NCBI GenBank assembly: GCA_900170005.1
Contig: LT827128.1
Span: 2,042,168-2,106,167, forward strand
Source: Gordonibacter massiliensis (ex Traore et al. 2017)
Lineage (GTDB): Bacteria; Actinomycetota; Coriobacteriia; Coriobacteriales; Eggerthellaceae
Direction of reading: 5' to 3'
Length of the DNA: 64,000 bases
The number at the start of each line of letters is the position of its first letter. Position 1 is the stretch's first letter. Below the pieces are notes generated by a model. The model was not told the origin of the DNA and ran no database searches. It worked only from the letters and a program-made list of their open reading frames with translations. Of the stretch, positions 15,917-25,917 are shown piece after piece. The position numbers and the translations under genes are program-made.

Positions 15917-17173
15917 CTACAGGCTCACTTCCTCGGAAACATCCAGCAGCACGCACTCGATGAGCGAACCGGCCGTACGGGACTCCAGCCCTTCGGGCAT
16001 GATGGCCATGCAGTTGCTGCGCTGGATGACGCCGAACAATCCCGAGCTCTGGTTCTTCGCCGGCGCCACCACGTACTCGCCCGCATCGTCCTTGTACAGC
16101 GTGGAGCGCAAAAAGATGCGGCGCGGGTCGTTCTTCTTCACGTCGCGCGACAGCTTCGCCGTGACGCGGGGACGCTCGAAGTGGCGATAACCCTGCATCT
16201 TGCGCAGCGCGGGTCGGATGATCATCTCGAAGCCCACGTAAGCCGCAGCGGGATTGCCGGGCAAGCCGAACACGGGCTTGCCGCGCACGACGCCGAACGT
16301 CTGGGCCTTGCCGGGACGCATGTTCACCGTGGTCATGAGCAGCTCGCCCAGCTCGTTCACCACCGGCTTGATGAAGTCGAAGTCGCCGTTGGAGGCGCCG
16401 CCGCTCGTCACCACGAAGTCGTACTCGTCCACGGCGGCGGACACGGCGGCCGCCAGGGCCTCCTGCGTATCCTCCACGATGGGCAGGATGGCGGGCGCGG
16501 CGCCGGCGGCCTGCGCGCACGCGGCCAGCGCGTAGCTGTTCGAGTTGCGGATCTTGCCGGGCGTGGGAACCTCGGTGGGGTCCACCAGCTCGCTGCCGAT
16601 GGAGATGACGGCCACGCGGGGACGGCGATGCGTGGGCACCTCCACCACGCCGCAGCCCGCCAGGAATCCGACGCCGGCCGAGCCGATGACCTCGCCGGCC
16701 TCCACCACGACCTCGCCGGCCTTGGCTTCCTCACCCGCTTCGCGCACGTTGTTGCGCTCCTTCACGGGAGCGGTGAACGCCACGCGGCTGCCGGGCTTGC
16801 CGTCGCCCGTCACCACGTCCACGATCTCGTACTTCACCACGGCGTCGGCGTCGTCGGGCAGCGGTGCGCCGGTCATGATGCGCACGCACTGGCCGGCTTC
16901 GATGGAGCCCTCGTACACGTCGCCTGCCGCCACCTCGGCGATAACGTCCATCTCAACCGGCGCTTCGGAGCTCGCGCCGGCCAGTTCGGCAGCGCGCACC
17001 GCGAACCCGTCCATAGCCGAGTGCGCGAACGGCGCTATGTCGATGTCGCTTTTCAGCGGGCACGCCGCCACGCGGCCCACGGCCTCCAGCACCGGCACCG
17101 TCTCCACGGGCAGCGGCTCCACGTTCGCGAGCACGAGCTCGCGCGCCTCTTCGAGCGAGATCATTTCCTTCAT
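15917..17173 (-). CDS. moeA: Molybdopterin molybdenumtransferase MoeA
   Basis: A 418-residue enzyme that inserts molybdate into adenylated molybdopterin. It has the full MoeA layout: an N-terminal domain with IAPFAHSAMDGFAVRA (residues about 40-55), domain II around TGAPLPDDADAVVKYE, the MogA-like domain with TSGGASNGDFDFIK, and GLPGNPAAAYVGFEM, then a C-terminal beta domain. ATG at 17173 is preceded by GGAAGGGGAA; an in-frame start at 17227 lacks a ribosome site. On the minus strand a perfect TATAAT (plus 17266-17271) lies about 95 bases upstream. It probably forms a unit with mogA. Confidence 0.93.
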   Translation of the reverse strand: MKEMISLEEARELVLANVEPLPVETVPVLEAVGRVAACPLKSDIDIAPFAHSAMDGFAVRAAELAGASSEAPVEMDVIAEVAAGDVYEGSIEAGQCVRIMTGAPLPDDADAVVKYEIVDVVTGDGKPGSRVAFTAPVKERNNVREAGEEAKAGEVVVEAGEVIGSAGVGFLAGCGVVEVPTHRRPRVAVISIGSELVDPTEVPTPGKIRNSNSYALAACAQAAGAAPAILPIVEDTQEALAAAVSAAVDEYDFVVTSGGASNGDFDFIKPVVNELGELLMTTVNMRPGKAQTFGVVRGKPVFGLPGNPAAAYVGFEMIIRPALRKMQGYRHFERPRVTAKLSRDVKKNDPRRIFLRSTLYKDDAGEYVVAPAKNQSSGLFGVIQRSNCMAIMPEGLESRTAGSLIECVLLDVSEEVSL

Positions 17174-17265
17174 CGATTCCCCTTCCGTGAAAGGCGCGCC
17201 GCGCATCCTGCTTGCCGTTTTCGGCAACGAAAGCGCGCGACGCGCCTGATATACCCATGTCGTTC

Positions 17266-17271
17266 ATTATA
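17266..17271 (-). promoter_or_regulatory. Probable -10 box of moeA
   Basis: Reads TATAAT on the minus strand, about 95 bases before the moeA start, in a short divergent region shared with the gene at 17419. Confidence 0.45.
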
Positions 17272-17374
17272 GCGCTGAAAGTATAGAGAGGATGCCTGAG
17301 TTGGGCAGAACCGAAAGCGAGCCGCATGCGAACGGACGCTTCCCCGCAAAAGCGGTTGATCTCGCTCCGTGCCC

Positions 17375-17380
17375 TATAAT
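17375..17380 (+). promoter_or_regulatory. Probable -10 box of the gamma carbonic anhydrase-like gene
   Basis: TATAAT, about 40 bases before the ATG at 17419; TTGATC lies upstream but the 13-base spacing is short for a -35. Confidence 0.45.
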
Positions 17381-17418
17381 GGGAAAGCGAAACGCACGCT
17401 CGGCCGAAAGGAACGCGC

Positions 17419-17970
17419 ATGACCGCAGAACCCTCCCGCTATCGCAATGTGAAGGCCCACCCCACCGCGCGCCTGTCCCCCGCCGCGGGCATCGTGGGCG
17501 ACGTGACCATCGGCCGCGACTCCTGCGTGCTGGCAGGAGCCCAGATTCGCGCCGACGACGCGCCCGTGGTCATCGGCAACGAGGTAAACGTCCAAGAGAA
17601 CGCCGTCGTGCACGTGGACGCGAACCGACCTGTCGTCATCCACGACCACTGCACGGTGGGCCACGGCGCTATCGTGCACGGCTGCGAGATCGGGCCGAAC
17701 ACGCTCGTAGGCATGGGCGCCATCGTCATGAACGGGGCGAAGGTGGGCGCCAACTGCGTGATCGCAGCCGGAGCGCTCGTGTCGGAGGGCAAGGAGTTCT
17801 CCGATGGAAGCCTTATCATGGGCATGCCGGCACGCGTGAAACGCGCGCTGTCCGACGAGGAGATAGCACGCCTGTGCGGGCACGCCGCCGACGAGTACGT
17901 GCGCGTGAGCGCCGACATGCTGCGCGAGGGTTTGCTGGCGCACCCTGAAAAGGACGAAAGGGAAGCCTAG
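17419..17970 (+). CDS. Gamma carbonic anhydrase-like left-handed beta-helix protein
   Basis: A 183-residue hexapeptide-repeat protein of the gamma carbonic anhydrase/YrdA/PaaY family. Repeats with a hydrophobic residue every six positions run from about residue 20 to 140. Three histidines at the expected metal positions are present: H65 (AVVHVD), H82 and H87 (GHGAIVHGCEIG), so zinc or iron binding is likely. Whether it hydrates CO2, acts on an acyl-CoA, or has another role is not decided by sequence; the distant similarity to acyltransferases is due to the fold. AAAGGAACGC before the ATG is the ribosome site. Monocistronic by appearance. Confidence 0.88.
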   Translation: MTAEPSRYRNVKAHPTARLSPAAGIVGDVTIGRDSCVLAGAQIRADDAPVVIGNEVNVQENAVVHVDANRPVVIHDHCTVGHGAIVHGCEIGPNTLVGMGAIVMNGAKVGANCVIAAGALVSEGKEFSDGSLIMGMPARVKRALSDEEIARLCGHAADEYVRVSADMLREGLLAHPEKDEREA

Positions 17971-17975
17971 ACGCG

Positions 17976-18003
17976 GCGCGGCCCCACCGAAGCGGGGCCG
18001 CGC
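17976..18003. terminator. GC-rich hairpin between converging genes
   Basis: Arms GCGCGGCCCC (17976-17985) and GGGGCCGCGC (17994-18003) around ACCGAAGC. It lies 5 bases after the carbonic anhydrase stop and 22 bases past the enolase stop, so may end both; no T run. Confidence 0.6.
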
Positions 18004-18025
18004 GTGTCAACCGGCAAGCGTGCGC

Positions 18026-19336
<1,311 letters not shown>

Positions 19337-19496
19337 TCATTCCGCTCCGCCGGACCGTTCCGCCGAAGTCGCACATCACTGGCAATCATAGCACGTCGGA
19401 GGCCCGAGCCCCCATTCTGCGAGCGTTTCCCACAACCCCGGCGACGAACGGTAACGAGCGAGGACGCGAGCCGCTGAAGCCGGCGGCGCGACGAAG

Positions 19497-19976
19497 TTAG
19501 AACCTGAACTCCCCGGTCCAATCGAAGCTGCCGGATGTTTCCACGCTCTCGGGCCAGTGTGCGCACCAAGCGGGAAGCTGCGGGCTCTCGACGCGGTCGA
19601 TGCTGGGAGTGTAGGGCTTGAGGTCGAGGACGGGCGTTCCGTCTTGGGCGTCGAGGTAGGGCGTCTCGATAACACCGGCACCCACGTCCACAGAAGCCAG
19701 TTCGACGACCGTGAGGGCCAATGGATTGGGACGCAGCGGCGAGCGCGTGGCGAAGACGCCCAGGTCGTGATCGAGGCGCGCATAGGGCCGCCCGGCGTCC
19801 GTGAGCACGCGCAGCTCGGGGTCGTCCACCTTGTGAGCCCACCAGGTAACGACGGCGTGGCTGAAACCCTCCAACCCCCGCAGGCCATCTCGGTATGCCG
19901 GGTCGATGCGCACCTGCGCGGGTCCCTCTCCTCCCCCGCTCACGACGCCGATGGGATGCGCGGAAAACGTTTCCAT
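19497..19976 (-). CDS. TrmO/TsaA-like tRNA methyltransferase
   Basis: A 159-residue protein of the TsaA/YaeB (TrmO) family, whose characterised members use S-adenosylmethionine to methylate N6-threonylcarbamoyladenosine at tRNA position 37. The signature blocks are present: IGVVSGGGEGPAQVRID at the N-terminus, VFATRSPLRPNPLALTVVEL in the centre, and DGTPVLDLKPYTPSID near residue 125. The C-terminal extra domain of the E. coli enzyme is absent, as in many homologues. ATG at 19976 has AAAGGA nine bases upstream; longer readings would include a repeat-like intergenic region. Confidence 0.85.
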   Translation of the reverse strand: METFSAHPIGVVSGGGEGPAQVRIDPAYRDGLRGLEGFSHAVVTWWAHKVDDPELRVLTDAGRPYARLDHDLGVFATRSPLRPNPLALTVVELASVDVGAGVIETPYLDAQDGTPVLDLKPYTPSIDRVESPQLPAWCAHWPESVETSGSFDWTGEFRF

Positions 19977-20091
19977 AGCTGGTGTTCCTTTCGCGTATTG
20001 CAGCCGCCCTTGCGGCGGCACTTGACAGGAGCATACAGGCTGACACCGTGAGAGGGTCAACACCGGCGCCGTAATGAAAAGACCACTTCTG

Positions 20092-20252
20092 GAGCAGAAT
20101 CGGGCCGAGGGCACCGGATTTTCGGGCTCAAGACGTCTAACGGGACGGATTGCGATCCGCCTCGATGCAAGCCGGAATTCGCGATCTGGGGAAATGCCTC
20201 GACGCTCCGTTCCAGTTCCGACGCAACCGGTGCCCTCGGCCCAATTCTGCTC
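20092..20252. repeat. 161-bp element with 26-bp terminal inverted repeats
   Basis: The left end (20092-20117, GAGCAGAATCGGGCCGAG...) and right end (20227-20252) are reverse complements with one mismatch in 26; weaker symmetry extends outside both ends. The interior has no recognisable gene. It fills most of the 343-base space between the TrmO-like gene and the MerR gene. It could be a MITE-like element or the stem of a long structured RNA. Confidence 0.6.
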
Positions 20253-20319
20253 AGAAACGACCATCGATTTTGCACGAAGATTTCGTAGGGGGCCACGGCC
20301 CGAAATTCAACCGAGATGA

Positions 20320-21276
20320 TCAACTGACCCGTTCCGCCACCGGGATCAGGAACTCCGTGAGGTAGTCTTGCGGGTCGTCCGCGTTCCACGGGCCGCGATG
20401 GGCCACCTCGCGCGTGGGGCCGACCATGCGCAGCGACGGATGACGTTCCAACCAGCGCGCGAACGAGGCGTACACGGGCGCGATGTTCTCATAAGGGCCG
20501 TACACCTTGATGCTGGCGGCAAGCGGCAGCGCGACGCTGCGGAAGAAGCGAAGCGGCCCGTCGCCTTCGCCCTGCGCGTCAGTGGCGACGGCAACCTCCA
20601 CCACGACAGGGGGAAAGCCCGCAACGTCGGCGACGTCCGCACCGTCCGAGCCACCGTCCACGTCGCCCGCGCCATCCGCGCTATCCGTACCATTCACGCC
20701 GTCTGCCATTCTCGCTGGTTCGACGACCGTCCCGTCGCCGGCCACGCTGCCCGAGCCCTCATCGCAGAACTCGCAGTACTCCGTGTAAGGTTCGGATGGC
20801 GTTATCCCCCGCTCTTTCATGAGCGCGCCCAGCCTCTCCCAAGCCAAGCACTCGTCATCGTAGGCCGGCAGCTCCATGCGCAACGCCACCACATCGTAAG
20901 ACGGAACCGACGCGAGCGACACCTCGCAACTGAGCGCCGCCCCGCCCGCTTCCACCTCCCGCTGGAAACGACGCAGGTCTGCCAGCCGACGCTGCTCGCG
21001 CTCAATGACGCCCTCAAGCTCACGCCCGCGTTCGTCCAGAGCGCGGCAGAGCTCGTCGTCGTCCGCGTGGGCCAGCCGCCCGATGTCCCGTATCGGAAAC
21101 CCCACGTCGCGCAAGGCGGTGATGCGGTTCGCCTCCGCCAACTGCGCCACGGTGTAGCGGCGGTACCCCGTCTCCGGATCCTGCTCGGCGGGCTTGAGCA
21201 GCCCCACCTGGTCGTAGTGGCGCAGCATGCGCACCGATATGCGCGAGAGCCGGGAGAACTCGCCTATCTGCAGCAC
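20320..21276 (-). CDS. MerR-family regulator with GyrI-like effector domain
   Basis: A 318-residue regulator: N-terminal MerR winged helix (LQIGEFSRLSRISVRMLRHY, then GYRRYTVAQLAEANRI), a dimerising coiled coil rich in Glu/Arg (residues about 80-110), and a C-terminal effector-binding domain of the GyrI/BmrR type. A low-complexity insert rich in Gly, Asp and Ala (about residues 195-225) interrupts that domain. The start is GTG at 21276, preceded by AAGGAGG; the ATG 66 bases upstream lacks such a site. It likely activates an efflux or detoxification gene not seen here. Confidence 0.85.
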   Translation of the reverse strand: MLQIGEFSRLSRISVRMLRHYDQVGLLKPAEQDPETGYRRYTVAQLAEANRITALRDVGFPIRDIGRLAHADDDELCRALDERGRELEGVIEREQRRLADLRRFQREVEAGGAALSCEVSLASVPSYDVVALRMELPAYDDECLAWERLGALMKERGITPSEPYTEYCEFCDEGSGSVAGDGTVVEPARMADGVNGTDSADGAGDVDGGSDGADVADVAGFPPVVVEVAVATDAQGEGDGPLRFFRSVALPLAASIKVYGPYENIAPVYASFARWLERHPSLRMVGPTREVAHRGPWNADDPQDYLTEFLIPVAERVS

Positions 21277-21561
21277 CGGAAAACCTCCTTGGAATCCAAT
21301 CGCCATCGCAGCATAGCACGAAGGGGCCGGGCGACGCCTCACGTTTCAGCGAGCACTCGGAGCCGGACTCTCGAAGCCATCGGCAACCGAAACCGAAGGG
21401 GCCCGCACCCGCTCTTCGCTGAAGACACCGCAACCGAAAGCATCGCGGTGTCCAGGTTGCGCGCGCATTCGAAGCCTGTGAGGCAAACTTGTTTTCGTCA
21501 AGCACGCATTGACAACCCCTGCATTTGATGAACAATAATAGTATATTTCCCTACCATTACT

Positions 21562-21720
21562 GTCCATCATGCCCTTGACGTTCTCGCTGCGGAAATCGAC
21601 CCCGCCGGCAAAGTCCAAGTCTTCGTTATACCGTGGCGAACCGAAGCAGAGGCGCAAGCAAGTTCCGCCCTGGAACGTCAAGTTCTCCAAAAGACGTTCG
21701 GCGTCCAGGGCGAGCAGGAT
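21562..21720 (-). pseudogene. AbiEii toxin N-terminal remnant, inverted
   Basis: Minus-strand translation from 21720 reads ILLALDAERLLENL, then TFQGGTCLRLCFGSPRYNED and LDFAGG, the nucleotidyltransferase motif of the AbiEii/AbiGii toxins (GG-T, then an acidic pair D-L-D). The frame is closed by a stop at 21721-21723 just upstream and loses similarity after about residue 53. No middle or C-terminal part follows. The matching C-terminal part lies on the opposite strand, immediately adjacent and head to head, so the gene has been broken, most simply by inversion of its N-terminal segment. Confidence 0.7.
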
Positions 21721-22053
21721 CTATACCGCGATCTTTGGGATCTTCGCTGGATAGCTCGACAGGCGTCGTTTTCGACAGAATCGCTTCCAAGCCTGTTGGG
21801 AGGGAAGATCGCCGACTATCATCAGGAAGATGGGTTCGGAAAAAACATACGGCGTATTTCGGAAATCCCGATGATCGTGGAATCACCGGAATTCGCGAAC
21901 CAGATGAGACGGTTTTTGCCTGTAGACGTTTTGGAGCGAACCGTGGAACGCGCATTGTTTCGGGAGCACCTTGCTTCGGAAGTGGCCGAGCTGTACCGCG
22001 TGGCGCTGGGAGAGGACGCGAGGGGCAAAGGAGTCTTCCCTTCCGCAACATAA
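21712..22053 (+). pseudogene. AbiEii toxin C-terminal remnant
   Basis: Plus-strand translation reads EQDLYRDLWDLRWIARQ, then a lysine-containing helix (LLGGKIADYH) and IVESPEFANQMRRFLP with VDVLERTVERALF: the usual C-terminal region of AbiEii nucleotidyltransferase toxins, in which R-D-x-x-D-L and the M-x-R-F-L-P segment are recurrent. The frame stays open upstream for some 170 bases but only as the antisense of the inverted N-terminal piece. No ribosome site or start fits. The stretch after it (22054-22170) is AT-rich. It is a relic of a phage-defence toxin; no AbiEi antitoxin is nearby. Confidence 0.65.
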
Positions 22054-22174
22054 CCAGCTTCGAAAGCAAAAAGACATTTCTTTGAATAGTACCTTTTCAA
22101 TAAAGACGCTTTATGAAGTTACGAATTGTTAAACCACGATTTAGCTAACGTGGAGCAACCGGCGCGCCCCGCCC

Positions 22175-23782
22175 TCATGCTTCCAGCGGTTGCTCGGAGC
22201 CGCCGGCGGCCAGGTCCTCGCGCTCGCGGGCCAGGTAGTCTATGAGCTCTTGCTGCGAGTGCACGGCGAGCTTGCGGTAGATGCTGCGCACGTGCGTCTT
22301 CACCGTGTCGGGCGACACGGACAGCGCCTCGCATACGGCACGGCGCGACTTGCCCTGCGCCAGCAGCAGCATGACCTCGCTCTCGCGCTGCGTGACCTCG
22401 CGCTCCGTGGCCACGAACTTCACCACGCCCGCCAAATCGCCTGCGGCCAGGCTGCTCTCGCCGGGGCGCACGGTGCCCCAACCGTACTTGAGGTTGCTGC
22501 CGCTCGACAAGAACAGAGCGGCCGCCAGTGCGAAGCACGCCACGCAGCTGGCGAGCAGCGGGGCGTCGGGCGAAGGCTCGCCGTTCAAAAAGGCCAAGGC
22601 GACGCCGCCTCCCGCCACCACCCCGAAGAACAGCGCGGCGCCTGGGCAGCTGGCGATCCAGGTGGCCGGCAGCCCCATGTTCTTCATCAGGCAGGCTCCC
22701 AAACTCCACAGCACCAGATCGAGGTAGCAGAATCCGGCCGCCAGCACCGCATCGCCCACCACGGTCGCATCGGGCAGCAGCGCGAGCAGCACGAAGCCGA
22801 CGGCCACGAACGGGAACGCCACCTTGTACACCAGCCGGTTGAAGTCGAGCCGCAGGAACACCAGCGTGCCGAACAGCAGCCCCACGGCCGCAAGCTGCGC
22901 CACGGAACGCAGCACGGTGCCTCCAAGCGAAGCCGGCCACGCGGCAACGTCGGCGCCAGCCGCCCCCATGGCCCCAGCCACGTCGCCCGCGCCTGCGCCA
23001 CCGAGCGCGAACACCCCCGCGAACAGCACGCCGGCCGCCACGCCCTGCACGCACGACGTGGCCACGAACTTCGCGGGAAACGGCAGCGGCACGTCGCGCC
23101 CGTGACCGAAGTAGCGCGCCTTCGGGAAACCGCCCACCACCGCGCGCAACAGCGCGGCAGAGGCGAACGGCAGCACGAGCGATGTCGTGAGCAGGGGGGC
23201 GTCGCCCGCACCGGTCGCCTGGCCCGCCAGCGCCAGCGCAACGAGCGCAACGGCGGCGGCCACCGTGGCCATCATGCCCTGGTACAGCGTCTGCTGCGTG
23301 CCGATCCAGCCGAACACGCGATCGACCTCCACGCGAAACAGCGCGCAGCCAACGCCCATGACCAAGCTCGACAACGCATAGAGCGCGCCTCGTGCCGCCG
23401 GGGGCAGCCCGGTGTCGAGTGCCCACACCAGATGCAAGGCGGAGGCCAGCGTCATGAGCGAGGCCAGCGCTACGGTCCACGAGGGCGCGCTGGGTACCTT
23501 CCGCGTTTTCTTGAACCACACGGCTATGACCGTGCTCGCCAGCGCCATGCAAACGAGCGGCCCCATCCACGCCGGCACGAGCACCGCCGAGCCGCCTGGG
23601 CCCGACGCCGCCGCTCCCAGCTCGACGGCCGGCCCCGTGCAACAGGCGATCAGCCAAACCATATAACATGCCATGGCCAGCGCGATGCGCGCGTGCCCGG
23701 CCGCGGCATGGCCGAGCCCCGCGCGCACGCGCTGGCGATCACCCGACTCGTTGAACAGATGACGAACGTGGCTTTCCTTCAT
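22175..23782 (-). CDS. Multi-pass membrane regulator with C-terminal LuxR domain (second of three)
   Basis: A 535-residue protein with about twelve hydrophobic segments and a C-terminal LuxR helix-turn-helix (VTQRESEVMLLLAQGKS, VSPDTVKTHVRSIYRKL) ending in an acidic tail. ATG at 23782 is preceded by GGGAGGGG; longer readings run into the neighbouring flavoprotein gene and are not real. It is divergent from the Tat-exported flavoprotein at 23984, 201 bases away, repeating the arrangement at 3423/5264. It is similar in length and plan to the other two but not closely alike in sequence. Presumed sensor and regulator of the adjacent flavoprotein. Confidence 0.88.
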   Translation of the reverse strand: MKESHVRHLFNESGDRQRVRAGLGHAAAGHARIALAMACYMVWLIACCTGPAVELGAAASGPGGSAVLVPAWMGPLVCMALASTVIAVWFKKTRKVPSAPSWTVALASLMTLASALHLVWALDTGLPPAARGALYALSSLVMGVGCALFRVEVDRVFGWIGTQQTLYQGMMATVAAAVALVALALAGQATGAGDAPLLTTSLVLPFASAALLRAVVGGFPKARYFGHGRDVPLPFPAKFVATSCVQGVAAGVLFAGVFALGGAGAGDVAGAMGAAGADVAAWPASLGGTVLRSVAQLAAVGLLFGTLVFLRLDFNRLVYKVAFPFVAVGFVLLALLPDATVVGDAVLAAGFCYLDLVLWSLGACLMKNMGLPATWIASCPGAALFFGVVAGGGVALAFLNGEPSPDAPLLASCVACFALAAALFLSSGSNLKYGWGTVRPGESSLAAGDLAGVVKFVATEREVTQRESEVMLLLAQGKSRRAVCEALSVSPDTVKTHVRSIYRKLAVHSQQELIDYLAREREDLAAGGSEQPLEA

Positions 23783-23898
23783 GGGCCCTCCCCTTCCCGC
23801 GCATAAGCATACCGCGTCGCGCCTCACCCCGCAGGGTGAAAACGCGCGATTCGGTTTTTTCCCTGTGATGGGCGAAGAGGAGCGCCGGCCGCGCATGC

Positions 23899-23904
23899 TA
23901 GAGT
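23899..23904 (+). promoter_or_regulatory. Possible -10 box (TAGAGT) of the flavoprotein gene
   Basis: TAGAGT is set in CGCGCATGC-TAGAGTGCGGGCA, 80 bases before the ATG at 23984. The third pair has a matching CGCGCGGTCA-TAGAGTGAGGGCA at 50019, which supports a shared promoter or operator. Confidence 0.4.
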
Positions 23905-23983
23905 GCGGGCAACGCCGCGGTGCGGAGGGCACCGGGCACCAGGAGGAACCGAAGGGCTCCTCGCAGGAGGGAAGGGGTATCCC

Positions 23984-25720
23984 ATGGAGAACGAGAAACG
24001 ACTGAGCATGGATCGACGCAGCTTCCTCAAGGGGGCGCTCGCCACGGGCGCCGTGAGCGCGGCCGCCGTCACGGGCGTGGGTGCGCTCGCCGGCTGCGCG
24101 GCGCAACCGAAGGAGGGCAAGGCGGGCACGTCGGCCTCCAGCAGCAAAGGCGCCGGCGCCTACGACTTCGAGACCGCGCCCGATCCCATCGCCGAGAGCG
24201 ACATCAAGGAAACGGTGGACGCCGACGTGGTCGTCGTCGGCGCGGGCTTCTCGGGCCTGTGCTGCGCACTCGCGGCGGCCGAGGAGGGCGCGAAGGTCAT
24301 CATGCTGGAGCGCATGGACCACGTGGTGGGGCGTGGCGGGTCCATCTACGCCATGAACTCGAAGCTCGCGAAGGAGAAGGGCTACGAGTGCTCCGTGGAG
24401 GAGGTGGCGCAGCGCTACAAGCGCATGATGGGCTACCACTCCTACCGCGTGGACGGCCGCAAGTGGATGCTGCACTTCAACCGCTCGGGCGAGGCCATGG
24501 ACTGGCTCATCGACCGCATGACCACGGCCAGCTCCGTGGGCGGCGACGACCTCACGCCCGTCATGGAGCATTGGTACGAGGACCCCGAGAACATCAACGG
24601 CGAGTTCCCCGGCACGCACGAGTTCCTCGACGGCCCGAACGGCAAGGGCCCCGATGACAACCCGCAGCAGGACGTGTGCGCGAACATGGCGCTGTACTGC
24701 GAGAAGGCCGGCGTGGACCTGCGCTACGAGACCGAGGCGCAGCAGCTCGTGAAAGACGGCGACAAGGTCGTGGGCGTCGTGGCGAAGGGCAAGGACGGCT
24801 ACGTGCGCTTCAACGGCAAGAGCGGCGTGGTCATCGCCACGGGCGACTTCGGCCAGGACAAGGACATGCTGGAGAAGTACATTCCCTGGGCCGCGCACCA
24901 GACCGAGTTCGGCGGCATCTGGAACGGCTCGGGCCACAAGATGGCGTACTGGGCCGGTGCCGCGGTGGACAAGAGCGAGACGCCCGCGCCCATGATCTTC
25001 TGCTTCCAGTGGCGCTCCATCACGCGCCAGGTGCGCGCGTTCCAGGGCCTCATGGTGAACGAGGACGGACGACGCTACGACAACGAGGACAACGTCATCT
25101 CGCACGGCGGCCTGGCCCTCATGCACCAGAAGGGCAACCACGCGTTCGCCATCTGGGACGACGACTACGCCAACGAGCCGCAGTGGCAGAACCACCGCTA
25201 CGTGGACGGCCCGAAGGTGTTCGACACGCCCGACGACGTGCGCGCCTACTGGCAGACGGTCGTCGACGGCCCCGGCACCATCAACATGAACGGCTCGGGC
25301 GACATCCCGGTGAAGATGATCAAGGCCGACACCGTGGAAGAGCTGGTCGAGAAGCTGGGCCTGCCGAAGGACGAGGCGCTCAAGACCATCGCCGCTTACA
25401 ACGGCTACTGCGAGACGGGCGTGGACGAGGAGTTCGGCAAGCGCAAGGAGCTGCTGCTGCCCATCAAGAAGGGACCGTTCTACGGCATCGAGTGCACTCC
25501 CTGGTTCCTCTCCACCACCGGCGGCATCCGTTGCAACGAGCACCTGCAGGTCATGAACGCCGACGACGAGGTCATCGAGGGCCTGTACTGCCTGGGCTCC
25601 ACGGTGGGCGACATGTACAACAACTGCTACTCCACGCACTTCCCCGGCCACAACCTGGGCGGCACGTGCCTCACGTTCGGCTACGTGACCGGCCGTTACC
25701 TGGCCGGCGCCGAGAAGTAG
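23984..25720 (+). CDS. Tat-exported FAD-dependent reductase (fumarate reductase flavoprotein type)
   Basis: A 578-residue flavoprotein of the fumarate reductase/urocanate reductase group. Residues 1-45 are a Tat signal with R11 R12 (SMDRRSFLKG) and a Cys (LAGC) that could be lipidated. FAD motif VVVVGAGFSGLCCALAA begins near residue 80, and the C-terminal FAD contact is HNLGGTCLTFGYVTGRYLAG. It should act outside the membrane as a terminal reductase for an unsaturated organic acceptor. The ATG is chosen because GCAGGAGGGAAGGGG precedes it. No haem or FMN-binding domain is joined, so the electron donor is unknown. The divergent membrane LuxR protein probably regulates it. Confidence 0.88.
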   Translation: MENEKRLSMDRRSFLKGALATGAVSAAAVTGVGALAGCAAQPKEGKAGTSASSSKGAGAYDFETAPDPIAESDIKETVDADVVVVGAGFSGLCCALAAAEEGAKVIMLERMDHVVGRGGSIYAMNSKLAKEKGYECSVEEVAQRYKRMMGYHSYRVDGRKWMLHFNRSGEAMDWLIDRMTTASSVGGDDLTPVMEHWYEDPENINGEFPGTHEFLDGPNGKGPDDNPQQDVCANMALYCEKAGVDLRYETEAQQLVKDGDKVVGVVAKGKDGYVRFNGKSGVVIATGDFGQDKDMLEKYIPWAAHQTEFGGIWNGSGHKMAYWAGAAVDKSETPAPMIFCFQWRSITRQVRAFQGLMVNEDGRRYDNEDNVISHGGLALMHQKGNHAFAIWDDDYANEPQWQNHRYVDGPKVFDTPDDVRAYWQTVVDGPGTINMNGSGDIPVKMIKADTVEELVEKLGLPKDEALKTIAAYNGYCETGVDEEFGKRKELLLPIKKGPFYGIECTPWFLSTTGGIRCNEHLQVMNADDEVIEGLYCLGSTVGDMYNNCYSTHFPGHNLGGTCLTFGYVTGRYLAGAEK

Positions 25721-25731
25721 CGCATCGATCC

Positions 25732-25758
25732 GCGGCCGCCCGCCCGGCGGGCGGCCGC
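25732..25758. terminator. Very GC-rich hairpin after the flavoprotein
   Basis: Arms GCGGCCGCCCGCC (25732-25744) and GGCGGGCGGCCGC (25746-25758) are perfectly complementary, 12 bases past the stop. A few inner pairs must open to form the loop. No T run. Confidence 0.55.
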
Positions 25759-25917
25759 CTTACGGCGCCCATCCCGCGGCGCCCTTCGGCCCGGACGCTC
25801 ACTCCCTCCCTGCGTCCGGGCTTTTCGCGTACAGGCGCGCTGGCTTAGGCTGCGGCTCCCCTTGCGTGGAGAAATGCCCCTACGGATCTGCCGCGAGCAG
25901 CGAGATTCCTTTTGCTG

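Noticed and set aside
21541-21708. The plus-strand frame upstream of the AbiEii C-terminal remnant
   Set aside because: It is the antisense of the inverted N-terminal remnant; only the part from about 21712 resembles the toxin family.
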